DNA of 64,000 nt from CBDDFS01 sp965227255 (GCA_965227255.1 CBDDFS010000002.1:1178001-1242000); one strand, 5' to 3'; positions 1 through 10,324 are shown, counted from the stretch's first letter. The notes: generated by a model from the sequence alone, not told the origin. A program made the numbers and translations.

Positions 1-1
1 G

Positions 2-802
2 CCGGAAAGTGCTGAAAAACTTGAGATTATAAACAATAAATTTTTGCTGGGAATGGCCACCAAATTGGAGGAATTCCTGTATCGAAAGTCAATTCTCGTC
101 ACCGGTCAAACCCAAGGTATAGTGAAGAACATTTCCAACAGATTCCCGGATAAGAAGGTTTATTGGCTGCCAAATGGAGTTGATCTGAGTTATTACAATC
201 CTTCGGACTATGACCGAACATGGAGGTCCAGGAATAACTATTCAGATAAGGATATTCTTTTTGCATATGCCGGAATTCACGGTCATGCGCAAGCCTTGGA
301 AGTCATCATCAAGGCGGCATCCTTGCTTCAAGACGAAGAGAATATCAAATTCATTATGCTGGGAAGTGGTCCGGAAAAGGAAGAGTTGATGCAGTTGAAC
401 GAAAAACTGGGTAACAAGAATCTCGTATTTCTCGATCCAATAACGAAAAAGGAAATGCCTCATTTTGTTTCTGCCATTGACGCAACCATCATTCCATTGA
501 AGAACATTGAACTTTTTGAAGGGGCCATTCCTTCGAAAATCTTCGAGAATCTTGCCATGGAGAAAGCCATAATTTTGGGCGTGAAAGGAGAAGCAAAAGA
601 TCTCTTTATCGATGAAGGCCATTGCGGATTATATTTTGAGCCTGAGAATGAAGAGGCGCTTAAAGATTGTATTTTGCAGATTGCAACCAAAGGCGAGTTG
701 ATAGGAGAATTTGGTAAGAATGGAAGAAAATATGTGGATGAGAAATTCAACAGGAATAATATTGCAAAAAGTTTCCTCGAGGTATTAAAATCGATTGAAT
801 GA
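2..802 (+). CDS. Glycosyltransferase family 4 protein, 5'-truncated by window edge
   Basis: The reading frame is open from the first bases of the window, so the N-terminal half lies outside. What remains is the C-terminal nucleotide-sugar binding half of a GT-B glycosyltransferase: a strand-turn after the LPNGVD segment, the GSGPEKEEL motif, and an E-x7-E-like region around IPSKIFENLAMEKA, which in this family contacts the sugar nucleotide. It most resembles WbuB-like GT4 enzymes that add a sugar to a lipid-linked or surface glycan. It overlaps wecB by 4 bases and is followed by an O-antigen ligase-like gene, so it is probably the last transferase of a surface polysaccharide operon. The donor and acceptor cannot be told from sequence. 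Confidence 0.85.
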   Translation, partial: PESAEKLEIINNKFLLGMATKLEEFLYRKSILVTGQTQGIVKNISNRFPDKKVYWLPNGVDLSYYNPSDYDRTWRSRNNYSDKDILFAYAGIHGHAQALEVIIKAASLLQDEENIKFIMLGSGPEKEELMQLNEKLGNKNLVFLDPITKKEMPHFVSAIDATIIPLKNIELFEGAIPSKIFENLAMEKAIILGVKGEAKDLFIDEGHCGLYFEPENEEALKDCILQIATKGELIGEFGKNGRKYVDEKFNRNNIAKSFLEVLKSIE

Positions 803-1890
803 AGAAAGTTTTTACGGTGGTAGGAGCCAGGCCGCAGTTTGTGAAAGCTGCGACAGTTAGCAGGGCGATTCAGAAAACAGAAGGAATAGAGGAAGTGCTG
901 GTTCATACCGGACAACATTTTGATAAGAATATGTCGGATGTATTTTTTGACGAAATGGATATCCCGAAACCCGATCATCATTTGGATATTCATAGTCTGA
1001 ATCACGGCGCGATGACAGGGAGAATGATGGAAGGTTTGGAGAAACTGATGTTAGAGGAGAAACCCGATGTCGTTCTGATCTACGGCGATACCAACTCAAC
1101 ACTTGCAGGTGCAGTAACCGCCAGCAAGCTTCATATTCCAGTTGCGCATGTTGAAGCCGGTTTGAGAAGTTTTAATATGGAAATGCCGGAGGAGGTCAAT
1201 CGAATCCTGGCCGACAGGGTGTCGAACATTCTTTACTGTCCGACGGAAACTGCCAAAAAGAACCTCCGGAAAGAAGGATATGAGAATATTGACGCTCGTA
1301 TTGTGATCTCGGGTGATGTAATGTACGATGCCGCTCTTTTCTATGCTGAAAAATCTGAAGAGATGTCGAGTGTAACAGATAATATTGAATCAGACCGATT
1401 TGTATTGTGCACATTGCACAGAGCTGAGAATACAGACGACCCGGCAAAACTTGCCTCCATTTGCAGTGCATTGAATAAGATCAATGAAGACAGAAGAGTT
1501 ATTCTACCTCTGCATCCCAGAACAAAAAAACTATTGGATCAGCATGCGATAAATCTCGATTTCGATACCATTGATCCGGTGGGATATTTCGATATGATTG
1601 CGCTGTTGAAGGGCTGTGAATTAGTATTGACGGATAGTGGTGGACTTCAGAAAGAAGCTTATTTCTTCAAGAAACCATGTGTTACGATGAGAGAACAAAC
1701 CGAATGGGTTGAGCTGATCGAAGAAGGCGTGAACATACTCACAGGATCAGATGGAGAGAAAATATTGAATGCGGCTGATGAGATGACCCAAAAGAATGTT
1801 TCCTTTGATAATCAATTGTACGGCGATGGTCATGCCGCTGATTTAATTGTTGAAGACCTATTGAATTACCTCAATTCTATCAATGAATAG
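799..1890 (+). CDS. wecB: UDP-N-acetylglucosamine 2-epimerase (non-hydrolysing)
   Basis: This 363-residue protein has the normal length for WecB/MnaA, the cytosolic enzyme that interconverts UDP-GlcNAc and UDP-ManNAc for surface glycans. Visible family motifs are GARPQFVKAA at the N terminus, HTGQHFD, YGDTNST, HVEAGLRS and the late DSGGLQKEA segment that binds the UDP moiety. The ATG overlaps the end of the glycosyltransferase gene and the next gene overlaps this one by 8 bases, so the three are translationally coupled. The product is likely used by the same polysaccharide cluster. Family assignment is secure; the final sugar is unknown. Confidence 0.95.
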   Translation: MKKVFTVVGARPQFVKAATVSRAIQKTEGIEEVLVHTGQHFDKNMSDVFFDEMDIPKPDHHLDIHSLNHGAMTGRMMEGLEKLMLEEKPDVVLIYGDTNSTLAGAVTASKLHIPVAHVEAGLRSFNMEMPEEVNRILADRVSNILYCPTETAKKNLRKEGYENIDARIVISGDVMYDAALFYAEKSEEMSSVTDNIESDRFVLCTLHRAENTDDPAKLASICSALNKINEDRRVILPLHPRTKKLLDQHAINLDFDTIDPVGYFDMIALLKGCELVLTDSGGLQKEAYFFKKPCVTMREQTEWVELIEEGVNILTGSDGEKILNAADEMTQKNVSFDNQLYGDGHAADLIVEDLLNYLNSINE

Positions 1891-3109
1891 TAATATCCTC
1901 GACAGAATAGAGTTCTTTTTGCTTTGTGCAATAGTATTTACCCTGCCTCTTCACAAGAGATTAATTCCATGGGTAATTGCAACTTATTGTCTTGTTTTTT
2001 TGATTAACGGTGGACTAAAACGCATCGTTCAGAATATCAATAACCGCTATTTGCTGGTGACATCAGTCTTCTATGGATTACTGCTCATTGGGGTTTTTTA
2101 TTCATCGGAAAGAGCCGCTGCATGGTTCGACATGGAAGTCAAATTCTCGCTATTTCTATTCCCAATTCTTTTTTCAGGTATTAAATTGAGCCATAAGCAG
2201 TTCTCCGAAATATTTCTATGGTTTATCCTCGGTTGTTTGTTTGCGACATTGATTTGCCTGGCTACAGCCATATTATTGTATGTTAATTCTTCCGATGCAT
2301 CGGTATTCTATTACCAGAGTTTGTCTGTCTTTCAGCACCCTTCTTATTTCTCCATGTATCTCAATTTCTGTATCTATTTCATTTATTACTACATGGTCTT
2401 TAACAAAGAGTATTATCGGATCAAATCCGATTTTGTATCGGTGAGTATCATCGTGATTTTCTCCCTCTTTGTGGTATTGTTATCCTCGAAGATCGGTTTG
2501 ATAACTCTTTTCCTCGTGATCTTCACTGGTACACTTTTGTGGTTCCTGAAGAGTCGGGCTGTCTTCCCAAGTATCATGGTATTTGCCATGCTTTCTACCA
2601 TGATTTATTTCAGTTTTAAATACTCAAATCAGATACAGGGAAGACTAAAGGAAGCTGTGAATACAATTGCAGATGATAAAGTGAGACTAACGACCACCGG
2701 CGCCAGATTGGCTATTTGGAAATCCTCACTTGAGCTTGTCAAGGAAAAACCTGTCTTTGGATATGGCACGGGTGATGTTCGAAATGAATTGATGAGGATC
2801 TACGAGCGGGATCAGTATGAATCACTGATGAAATTGAAATACAATGCCCATAATCAGTATTTGCAGATATTTATTGCCATTGGAGGGCTCGGCTTACTCA
2901 GTCTTCTGCTGTACTTGCTGTATCCGGCTTTTGACAAGAGATTTATGACCAATTCTGTATACATCGGATTCCTGGTTCTCATTTTAATCAATTTTTTACC
3001 AGAATCGATGCTGGAAACTCAGGCCGGTGTGGTATACTATGCATTCTTTAATAGTCTGCTTTATTTTAATCTCGATAAGATTGTTCCACTCAAAATGAAA
3101 GAAAAATGA
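1883..3109 (+). CDS. O-antigen ligase / Wzy-like polytopic membrane protein
   Basis: This 408-residue protein has about ten hydrophobic segments and one large soluble loop near residues 255-320 containing the TGARLAIWKSSLELVKEKPVFGYGTGD stretch followed by a histidine-containing HNQYLQ motif. That loop pattern is typical of the Wzy_C / WaaL superfamily, inner-membrane glycosyltransferases that polymerise or ligate polysaccharide from undecaprenyl diphosphate carriers. It overlaps wecB by 8 bases and the next gene by 4. Ligase and polymerase cannot be separated by eye. Confidence 0.8.
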   Translation: MNSNILDRIEFFLLCAIVFTLPLHKRLIPWVIATYCLVFLINGGLKRIVQNINNRYLLVTSVFYGLLLIGVFYSSERAAAWFDMEVKFSLFLFPILFSGIKLSHKQFSEIFLWFILGCLFATLICLATAILLYVNSSDASVFYYQSLSVFQHPSYFSMYLNFCIYFIYYYMVFNKEYYRIKSDFVSVSIIVIFSLFVVLLSSKIGLITLFLVIFTGTLLWFLKSRAVFPSIMVFAMLSTMIYFSFKYSNQIQGRLKEAVNTIADDKVRLTTTGARLAIWKSSLELVKEKPVFGYGTGDVRNELMRIYERDQYESLMKLKYNAHNQYLQIFIAIGGLGLLSLLLYLLYPAFDKRFMTNSVYIGFLVLILINFLPESMLETQAGVVYYAFFNSLLYFNLDKIVPLKMKEK

Positions 3110-3582
3110 TTCAACGAATTCAAAGTGTTTTCCTTTTAATTTCCATTGGGCTTTGTGCATTATTGTTCTTCCTTCCAATGGGCTATGTAGAGCCGGAAGG
3201 GCAGACAGAAAAACTGACCTTCATGATCACTGGTTTTGCAAATGAGATGGATGGTTTTGGTTTGGAGTATATTATCTCATTGCCCATAATATTAGGATTG
3301 ACAATGCTTCTTCAGCTGGTGTCAATTTTCTTGTATAAAAACCTTTCGCGTCAGGCAAAAATGGTTCAGGTCACACTTATTTTACTCCTGGTGTTTGCTT
3401 TTCTGACACTCTTGTATCAGGACATTTTTGGGACCAGTATAGGTTGTTTTCCAATGACGGATAAGATTCAATATACATGGAATATACTTCTGCTGGCAAT
3501 TCCTTGGATTCTGACTTTTATGGCTCTGAGACGCATTAAGAAAGACGAAGCCCTGATCAGGTCAGCAGATCGAATGAGATGA
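3106..3582 (+). CDS. DUF4293-type small membrane protein
   Basis: The 158-residue product starts MIQRIQSVFLL and has four predicted membrane helices (about residues 7-25, 50-75, 85-105 and 125-142) with a short basic C-terminal tail. The MIQRIQS(V/L)(Y/F)L start and four-helix plan match the Bacteroidota-specific DUF4293 family, of unknown function. Its ATG overlaps the preceding gene's stop (ATGA). Members often sit beside rho in this phylum, but here it is not adjacent to rho. It ends directly against the convergent phosphoesterase gene with no gap. Confidence 0.75.
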   Translation: MIQRIQSVFLLISIGLCALLFFLPMGYVEPEGQTEKLTFMITGFANEMDGFGLEYIISLPIILGLTMLLQLVSIFLYKNLSRQAKMVQVTLILLLVFAFLTLLYQDIFGTSIGCFPMTDKIQYTWNILLLAIPWILTFMALRRIKKDEALIRSADRMR

Positions 3583-4074
3583 TCACCTTCTCATTTCGAT
3601 AACCTCCAGATCCTTGATCTTATCTCCATCTATTGCAAAACGAATCAGCGTGCGTACCCTGTGAAAACCTGATTTTCCAGCGGCTCCCGGATTGATATGC
3701 AGGTGATTAAGGTCTTTGTCGTAAATCACTTTTAGAATGTGTGAATGTCCCACAACAACGATGTCGGGTCTGTTTTCATGAATAAGCTTCTTCGTCCGAC
3801 CATTATACCTTCCCGGATATCCGGCAATATGCCTGATCAGAACCTTTGTATCTTCTACTTTGAAGATATTATTCTCAGGAAAAACTCTTCTCATTTTGTT
3901 GTCATCGATATTGCCAAAAACTCCTTTGACTTCTGCAATTTGCTCTAATTCGTCAATGACTTTTATGTTGCCCACATCTCCGGCGTGCCATATCTGATCA
4001 CAGTCTTTCAGATAACCGAGTATTTTATCGTCGATGTGGGAATGAGTATCCGAAAGAAGACCGATGCGAGTCAT
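3583..4074 (-). CDS. YfcE/MJ0936-family metallophosphoesterase
   Basis: This 163-residue protein carries the calcineurin-like metal motifs in order: LLSDTHSH at the N terminus, HAGDVGN, FGNIDD and GHSH near residue 110. These residues bind two divalent metals for phosphodiester hydrolysis. Length and motif spacing fit the small YfcE class. The physiological substrate is unknown. It is transcribed away from truA, from a 71-base divergent gap. Confidence 0.9.
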   Translation of the reverse strand: MTRIGLLSDTHSHIDDKILGYLKDCDQIWHAGDVGNIKVIDELEQIAEVKGVFGNIDDNKMRRVFPENNIFKVEDTKVLIRHIAGYPGRYNGRTKKLIHENRPDIVVVGHSHILKVIYDKDLNHLHINPGAAGKSGFHRVRTLIRFAIDGDKIKDLEVIEMRR

Positions 4075-4145
4075 AGGGCAAATATGGTATTTTGACTTCT
4101 ATTCCTGTAAAGTCACCGCATTAAATATTCCTACTTTTATGCCCG

Positions 4146-4892
4146 ATGAGATACTTCATTGAACTCAAATTCGACGGTAGCAATTACCATGGTTGGCAGA
4201 TTCAGAATAATGCAATCTCTGTTCAAGAGGTTCTCAATCAAAAACTTTCGACCATTCTTCGAGAAAATATAGAAGTTACCGGTGCCGGACGAACAGACAC
4301 AGGCGTTCATGCCAATCAGATGATGGCTCATTTTGATGTGTCAAAAGCGATAGATGATTCAGAAAACTTGCTCTATCAATTGAATTCAATCCTTCCAAAA
4401 GATATTTCACTATTAACCATGCGTCTGGTTAAGGATGAGGCACATGCGCGCTTTGATGCCTTGAGTCGACAATACATATATCGAATTACATCAAGGAAAG
4501 ATCCTTTTGAAAATGGAAAAGCATGGTTTTTCCCTCATAAGCTCAATCTTGATAAGATGAATTCGGCAGGTGAACTTTTAAAAACCTTCACTGATTTTAG
4601 TTGTTTTAGTAAGTCGGGAACTCAGACTAAAACCAACGATTGCAAAATCACGGAGGCACTTTGGCACCAACAAGATAATTTGATGATTTTCACCATCACA
4701 GCGGATCGCTTTTTACGAAACATGGTTAGGGCTATTGTAGGAACTATGACGGAAATAGGGCAGGGCAAGCTTGACAACGATGGTTTAGAAAAGATCATTT
4801 TATCGGGCGATAGAAGTAAGGCCGGACTATCAGTTCCTGCGCATGGTTTGTATCTCAATAAAATAGAATACCCGGAATCGATTTATAAATAA
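4146..4892 (+). CDS. truA: tRNA pseudouridine(38-40) synthase TruA
   Basis: The 248-residue protein has the TruA core: FDGSNYHGWQ at the N terminus and the catalytic GAGRTDTGVHA segment near residue 50, whose aspartate attacks the target uridine. The later RFLRNMVRAIVGT motif is also present. TruA modifies uridines 38-40 of the tRNA anticodon stem. It ends one base before the ABC transporter start, suggesting co-transcription. Confidence 0.96.
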   Translation: MRYFIELKFDGSNYHGWQIQNNAISVQEVLNQKLSTILRENIEVTGAGRTDTGVHANQMMAHFDVSKAIDDSENLLYQLNSILPKDISLLTMRLVKDEAHARFDALSRQYIYRITSRKDPFENGKAWFFPHKLNLDKMNSAGELLKTFTDFSCFSKSGTQTKTNDCKITEALWHQQDNLMIFTITADRFLRNMVRAIVGTMTEIGQGKLDNDGLEKIILSGDRSKAGLSVPAHGLYLNKIEYPESIYK

Positions 4893-4893
4893 T

Positions 4894-6657
4894 ATGTCAG
4901 AGGTCTCAGGAAACGCATTTGATTTCAAGCTGTTCAAAAGAACATTTGCTTTTGCTCGTCCATACAAAAAGACGGTTGCTCTCACAGCTTTTTTAACAGT
5001 GATCGTGGCATTTCTGGCTCCACTGCGACCATTGCTGATCCAATACACCGTAGATGAGTATGTCGTGCAATTTGATGTGAAAGGTCTGACCAATATGACT
5101 TTATTGTTGATCGGATTGCTTTTAACTGAAGCTTGCTTCCAGTATTTGCAGACATATTTGGCTAACTGGCTCGGACAGACAGTAATTAAAGATCTGCGTT
5201 TAAAGACGTATGAAAAGATCGTTGGTTTTAAAACCCAATATTTTGATGTCAATCCTATTGGTCGACTTGTTACGCGCGTAGTTTCAGATATAGAGACCAT
5301 TGCAGAGGTTTTTTCGCAAGGTCTGATCATCATTTTCGGAGATATACTGAAGTTGCTGGTTGTATTAGCTTTCATGTTCTATATAGACTGGCGACTCACA
5401 CTGTTCAGTCTGATCCCGATTCCATTGCTGATCATTGCAACCAATGTCTTTAAGAAAGCCATAAAAAGTGCCTTTCAGGATGTCAGAACTCAGGTCTCAA
5501 ACTTGAATTCCTTCGTTCAGGAGCACGTTACAGGTATGTCCATCGTCCAGCTTTTCAATCGGGAAGAAAAGGAAATGGAAAAATTCACCGACCTAAATAA
5601 AAAGCATAGATCAGCGCATATAAGAACTGTTTGGGCATATTCGATCTTCTTTCCGGTGGTTGAACTTTTGTCGGCATTGTCATTGGCAGCATTGGTTTGG
5701 TGGGGATCTTCCGGAATATTGGAAGGATATATTTCCATGGGAAATCTAATGGCCTTCATTCTATACATCAATATGTTATTCAGACCAATCAGGGAACTTG
5801 CAGATAGGTTCAATACACTTCAGATGGGTATGGTCAGTTCTGAGCGGGTTTTTAAGGTACTCGATACGGATGAACATGTTCTTAATGAAGGGAATAAGAA
5901 ATTGGAAAAACTCAAAGGCGACATTAAGATTGAGGATCTATGGTTCGCTTATGAAGATGACAATTGGATCCTTAAGAATATCAATCTAGAGATCAAAGCA
6001 GGTGAAACACTTGCTCTGGTTGGGTCAACAGGATCGGGAAAGAGTTCAATTATCAATGTGCTTGGCAGATACTATGATTTTCAAAAGGGTAAAGTGCAGG
6101 TTGATGGCATTGATTTCAGGGAATATGACCTGAAGGATTATCGTTCTAAAATCGCATTGGTTCAGCAGGATGTGCTGTTATTTTCCGACAGCATATTCAA
6201 TAATATTACGCTGAACAGCGACCGTGTTTCACGTGAGGAAGTGATCAGCGCAGCCAAAGAAGTAGGAGCTCATGAATTTATAATGTCCCTGCCTGGTAAT
6301 TATGATTATAACGTAAGAGAAAGAGGTGCGATGCTTTCTGTTGGTCAACGACAATTAATTTCTTTCATTCGGGCCTACGTGGCGAATCCGGATATTCTGA
6401 TTCTCGATGAGGCAACAAGCTCCATTGATACCGTTACTGAGGAATTGATCAAAAAGTCGACCGAGATCCTTACCAAAAACAGAACCTCTATAATTGTCGC
6501 CCATAGATTGTCAACCGTGCAACAAGCTCAAAAAATTGCCGTCCTTGACAAAGGGGAGGTTGTGGAAATAGGAAATCACCAGGAACTTCTGAATAAAAAA
6601 GGGCAGTACTGGAAGTATTACAATACTCAGTTCATGGCAGAGGCCATCAACTATTAA
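4894..6657 (+). CDS. ABC exporter, fused membrane and ATPase domains
   Basis: This 587-residue half-transporter has an N-terminal six-helix exporter domain (about residues 20-310) and a C-terminal nucleotide-binding domain. The ATPase motifs are intact: Walker A GSTGSGKSS, Q-loop VQQDVL, signature LSVGQRQ, Walker B ILILDEATSSID and the H-loop AHRLS. It is of the MsbA/LmrA-like multidrug or lipid exporter type and would act as a dimer in the inner membrane; the substrate is unknown. Its last 11 bases overlap the convergent uvrA gene. This intact domain is a useful contrast to the degenerate ABC protein at 53150-54841. Confidence 0.93.
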   Translation: MSEVSGNAFDFKLFKRTFAFARPYKKTVALTAFLTVIVAFLAPLRPLLIQYTVDEYVVQFDVKGLTNMTLLLIGLLLTEACFQYLQTYLANWLGQTVIKDLRLKTYEKIVGFKTQYFDVNPIGRLVTRVVSDIETIAEVFSQGLIIIFGDILKLLVVLAFMFYIDWRLTLFSLIPIPLLIIATNVFKKAIKSAFQDVRTQVSNLNSFVQEHVTGMSIVQLFNREEKEMEKFTDLNKKHRSAHIRTVWAYSIFFPVVELLSALSLAALVWWGSSGILEGYISMGNLMAFILYINMLFRPIRELADRFNTLQMGMVSSERVFKVLDTDEHVLNEGNKKLEKLKGDIKIEDLWFAYEDDNWILKNINLEIKAGETLALVGSTGSGKSSIINVLGRYYDFQKGKVQVDGIDFREYDLKDYRSKIALVQQDVLLFSDSIFNNITLNSDRVSREEVISAAKEVGAHEFIMSLPGNYDYNVRERGAMLSVGQRQLISFIRAYVANPDILILDEATSSIDTVTEELIKKSTEILTKNRTSIIVAHRLSTVQQAQKIAVLDKGEVVEIGNHQELLNKKGQYWKYYNTQFMAEAINY

Positions 6658-9439
6658 ATTTCTCTTTAAGATATTTTCCCGTGTATGACTTATCATTCTT
6701 GATAAGATCTTCAGGCACTCCTTCAAATACAACGTGCCCCCCTTCATCACCGCCTTCAGGTCCAAGGTCAATCACCCAATCTGCAGCTTTGATTATATCC
6801 ATGTGATGCTCCACTACGACCACACTGTGACCTCTGGCTACGAGTGCATTTAGGGAGATCAATAATTTGTTGATGTCATGAAAATGAAGTCCGGTTGATG
6901 GTTCATCGAAGAGGAAGAGGATGGATTCATTCTGATTTTTTTTCGATAGAAAGAAGGCAAGTTTTACTCTTTGTGCTTCGCCACCACTCAATGTGCTGCT
7001 CGACTGTCCGAGCTTCACATAACCAAGTCCGACTTCACGCAACGGTGAAAGCTTCTCTACGATCTTTTTGCATCGATTCTTTAGAATTGGTGCTTCCTCA
7101 AAGAAATCCATGGCTTCGTCAATTGTCATGTCCAGAACATCCGATATGCTCTTATTCACGAAGGTCAATTCCAGAATTTCATCCTTGAACCTTTTTCCAT
7201 GGCATTCATCACAGGTAAGTTTTATATCGGCCATGAATTGCATTTCAACAGTAATTTCACCTTCACCTTTGCAAGTATCACACCTTCCTCCGTCTACATT
7301 GAAAGAAAAGTCAGATGGTTTCATTCCTCTTACTTTGGCTTCCGGCAGACTTGAATATAGGGCTCTAATCTCGTCATAAGCTTTGAGGTAGGTTACCGGA
7401 TTTGATCTCGATGACTTGCCAATCGGGTTTTGGTCGATCATTTCAATCTGATCTATACTGTTCACATCTCCTTCTATTTTTTCAAATTTCCCCGATCCCC
7501 ATGAGTTATTATTGATCTTATGGAAGAGTGACTTGTAAAGAATGTCTTTCACCAGGGAACTTTTGCCTGAACCACTAACCCCAGTGATGCAAGTAAATAT
7601 CTGCAGTGGAATTTTGACACTTACATTTTTCAGGTTGTTTTCATAAGCTTCCACAATAGAAATAGAATTTCTCCATTTTCTGCGGAGTTCAGGAATTGGA
7701 ATGGTCTTTTCTCCGCGGATATATTCTGAAGTGAGAGAATTGGACTTAAGTAATGCCTTTTTATCGCCTTGAAATACAACATTGCCACCATTCATTCCAG
7801 CTTCAGGTCCCAGATCAACTATTTCATCCGCTTCCTTAATGATGTCTTCATCATGTTCAACTACGATAAGTGTATTTCCAAGATTATTCAAGGATTTTAG
7901 AACGGAAACCAGCCTCTCTGTATCTCTTGAGTGTAATCCGATACTAGGTTCATCGAGAATATACATTGAGCCTACTAGAGATGATCCCAGGGAGGTAGAC
8001 AACTGAATTCTTTGAGACTCGCCGCCCGATAAAGAGTTTGAAGCCCTGTTGAGTGTGAGATAACCGAGACCCACATCAAGGAGATAGGACAGTCGGCTCA
8101 CAAGTTCTTTGCGAATTCTTTTGGTGATCTCTTGCTCTCTTTTGGAAAGCTTCAGCGATGAAATAAAATCATAAGCGTCCTTTACCTGCATCCGGGTCAC
8201 TTCACTTATGTTTTTGCCGTTGATCTTGATCTGATTGGTCTCTTTCCTGAGCCGACTGCCCTTACAAGAAGGACAGATTGTTTTCCCACGGTACCGGGAA
8301 ATCATTACTCTGTATTGAATCTTATAACTATTCTTTTCAAGGAATCTGAAGAAATCATAGATTCCACGAATACTACCCTGACCATTCCACAGAATGTCTT
8401 TGTGTTCTTCACTTAAGGAAGCATAAGGTTCATGAATTGGGAAGTTGATATCCGATGACCTCAGGACAAAACTATCAAGCCATTCCTTCATTTTTTCCCC
8501 GTTCCAACATACTACGGCTCCCTCATAAACGGAAAGAGATTTATTCGGTATGACCAGATCAGGGTCGATTCCAATAACAGAACCAAAACCTTCACATTCT
8601 CTGCAAGCACCTAAAGGATTATTGAAACTGAATAAATGCAGACTCGGCTCCGGATAGGTAATGCCATCGTGTTCAAAATCCTTATTGAATGTTCTGAATT
8701 TCTTTGAATCAAACAGGTTTACCACACATTTGCCATGTCCCTCATAAAATGCAGTCTCAATTGAATCGACTAGTCGAATCTTGGTGTCTTCATCAAAATC
8801 ATTTCCCGCAAATCGGTCGATAAGCAAATACAGATCCTTTAAGTCGAGGTCTTTATTCGCTTTAAACTCTTCCAACCTAAAAATCTCGTTCTTATAAAAT
8901 ACACGACTAAAGCCTTTGATTTCAAGTGATTTCAACCATGTTTGTGGACTATCACCTTCCAATGCCGGTGCGAGAATCAGGAATTTTTCATTCTCATCGA
9001 TCTTTTCAAGGAATTTCACCACATCCTCATGATTGTGTCTTTTGACTACCTCGTCTCCATCTATTGAGTATGTGACACCAATCCCTGTATACAACAGCTT
9101 AAGGTATTCATATATCTCTGTAGTCGTTCCAACAGTTGATCGGGGGTTTCGGGTATTTACTTTTTGCTCAATTGCAATGGCCGGTGAAATTCCAATGATC
9201 TGATCTACAGCCGGTTTTTCAATCTTTCCCAAAAATTGTCTTGCATATGCTGACAGGCTTTCAACATACCTTCTCTGACCTTCAGCAAAAATTGTATCGA
9301 AGGCAAGACTTGATTTTCCCGATCCTGAAAGGCCTGTGAAAACGGTGAAGGAATTTCTTTTGATATTGACATCAACATTCTTCAGATTGTGTGCGCGGGC
9401 ACCTATAATTTGAATATCGCTGTCTTTATTTAAGGCCAT
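6647..9439 (-). CDS. uvrA: Excinuclease ABC subunit A
   Basis: The 930-residue protein is a full-length UvrA, the damage-sensing ATPase of nucleotide excision repair. It has two ABC ATPase modules: Walker A GLSGSGKSS at about residue 36 and GVSGSGKSS in the second half, with two LSGGE(A/S)QR signatures. Zinc-binding cysteine pairs are visible (CRECEGFG, CPSCKGSR, CDTCKGEG with CDECHGKR). The start MALNKDSDIQIIGARAHNLKN fits the family N terminus. No uvrB or uvrC is in the window, which is usual. Confidence 0.97.
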   Translation of the reverse strand: MALNKDSDIQIIGARAHNLKNVDVNIKRNSFTVFTGLSGSGKSSLAFDTIFAEGQRRYVESLSAYARQFLGKIEKPAVDQIIGISPAIAIEQKVNTRNPRSTVGTTTEIYEYLKLLYTGIGVTYSIDGDEVVKRHNHEDVVKFLEKIDENEKFLILAPALEGDSPQTWLKSLEIKGFSRVFYKNEIFRLEEFKANKDLDLKDLYLLIDRFAGNDFDEDTKIRLVDSIETAFYEGHGKCVVNLFDSKKFRTFNKDFEHDGITYPEPSLHLFSFNNPLGACRECEGFGSVIGIDPDLVIPNKSLSVYEGAVVCWNGEKMKEWLDSFVLRSSDINFPIHEPYASLSEEHKDILWNGQGSIRGIYDFFRFLEKNSYKIQYRVMISRYRGKTICPSCKGSRLRKETNQIKINGKNISEVTRMQVKDAYDFISSLKLSKREQEITKRIRKELVSRLSYLLDVGLGYLTLNRASNSLSGGESQRIQLSTSLGSSLVGSMYILDEPSIGLHSRDTERLVSVLKSLNNLGNTLIVVEHDEDIIKEADEIVDLGPEAGMNGGNVVFQGDKKALLKSNSLTSEYIRGEKTIPIPELRRKWRNSISIVEAYENNLKNVSVKIPLQIFTCITGVSGSGKSSLVKDILYKSLFHKINNNSWGSGKFEKIEGDVNSIDQIEMIDQNPIGKSSRSNPVTYLKAYDEIRALYSSLPEAKVRGMKPSDFSFNVDGGRCDTCKGEGEITVEMQFMADIKLTCDECHGKRFKDEILELTFVNKSISDVLDMTIDEAMDFFEEAPILKNRCKKIVEKLSPLREVGLGYVKLGQSSSTLSGGEAQRVKLAFFLSKKNQNESILFLFDEPSTGLHFHDINKLLISLNALVARGHSVVVVEHHMDIIKAADWVIDLGPEGGDEGGHVVFEGVPEDLIKNDKSYTGKYLKEKFNS

Positions 9440-9691
9440 TATTCGTCAGTTGGAGCGTTTAGAATTCAAAGATTCTAAAAAAATCAATCGACTTTTTTAA
9501 CACTCCTTAACAAATTATTCTTTGATTTACGCCAGAATTTAAGGTAACTTTACTTTAATTCGATGTTTATACAATAAAGGAATTTATATTCCGTTTTATA
9601 GTAAACCAACAAACTGCCTATAGCATAGATATTTACTTTTTTTAATAAAAATCCTGTATTTACAGGTAGTGTAGAACGAAGGTGAATATTT

Positions 9692-10276
9692 ATGAATAAC
9701 TCAAAACTCAAAGACAGAGACCTGATTCGGCAATTCATCGCCGGTAAAGATGCTTCCTTCGAAGTATTATTAAACAGATATAGGGACAGGGTCTTTTCTT
9801 ACATTATCTATACCGTGAGGGATGAGGATCTAGCAAACGATCTTTTCCAGGACACTTTTATCAAGGTGATCAAAACTTTGAAAAAAGGTAATTACAATGA
9901 AGAAGGTAAATTCTTGCCTTGGGTAATGCGAATTGCGCATAATCTGATCATAGATCACTTCAGAAAAAGTAATCGTATTCCTGTAATGGAGAATTCTCAG
10001 GACACGGATCAATTCAGAAAAGTAGCTTCCGACGAGATCAATGTTGAAAATGCGATGATCAAGAATCAGATCAACAGAGAAGTGAAAGAGTTGATTAAAG
10101 AGTTGCCAAAAGAGCAGAAACAAGTCCTCATTATGAGAATTTATTGTGAGATGAGTTTCAAGGAAATCGCCGAGCAATCTAATGTAAGTATCAATACTGC
10201 GCTGGGACGTATGCGATATGCTTTGATCAATTTGAGAAAAATGATGAAAGAAAGAAACATTGTTGCATCAATGTAA
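9692..10276 (+). CDS. Sigma-70 family (ECF-type) RNA polymerase sigma factor
   Basis: This 194-residue protein has sigma region 2 at about residues 20-90 (NRYRDRVFSYI, then DLFQDTFIKV and the WVMRIAHNLIIDHFRK helix) and region 4 at about 135-185 (LPKEQKQVLIMRIY, then a helix-turn-helix FKEIAEQSNVSINTALGRM). Regions 1 and 3 are missing, as in extracytoplasmic-function sigmas. No anti-sigma gene follows; instead a 60-residue polar protein comes next. The upstream 250-base gap probably holds its promoter. Confidence 0.9.
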   Translation: MNNSKLKDRDLIRQFIAGKDASFEVLLNRYRDRVFSYIIYTVRDEDLANDLFQDTFIKVIKTLKKGNYNEEGKFLPWVMRIAHNLIIDHFRKSNRIPVMENSQDTDQFRKVASDEINVENAMIKNQINREVKELIKELPKEQKQVLIMRIYCEMSFKEIAEQSNVSINTALGRMRYALINLRKMMKERNIVASM

Positions 10277-10324
10277 TACAATAAATGAATTTTAAATGCG
10301 TTAACTGTAAAATGAAAACCGCCT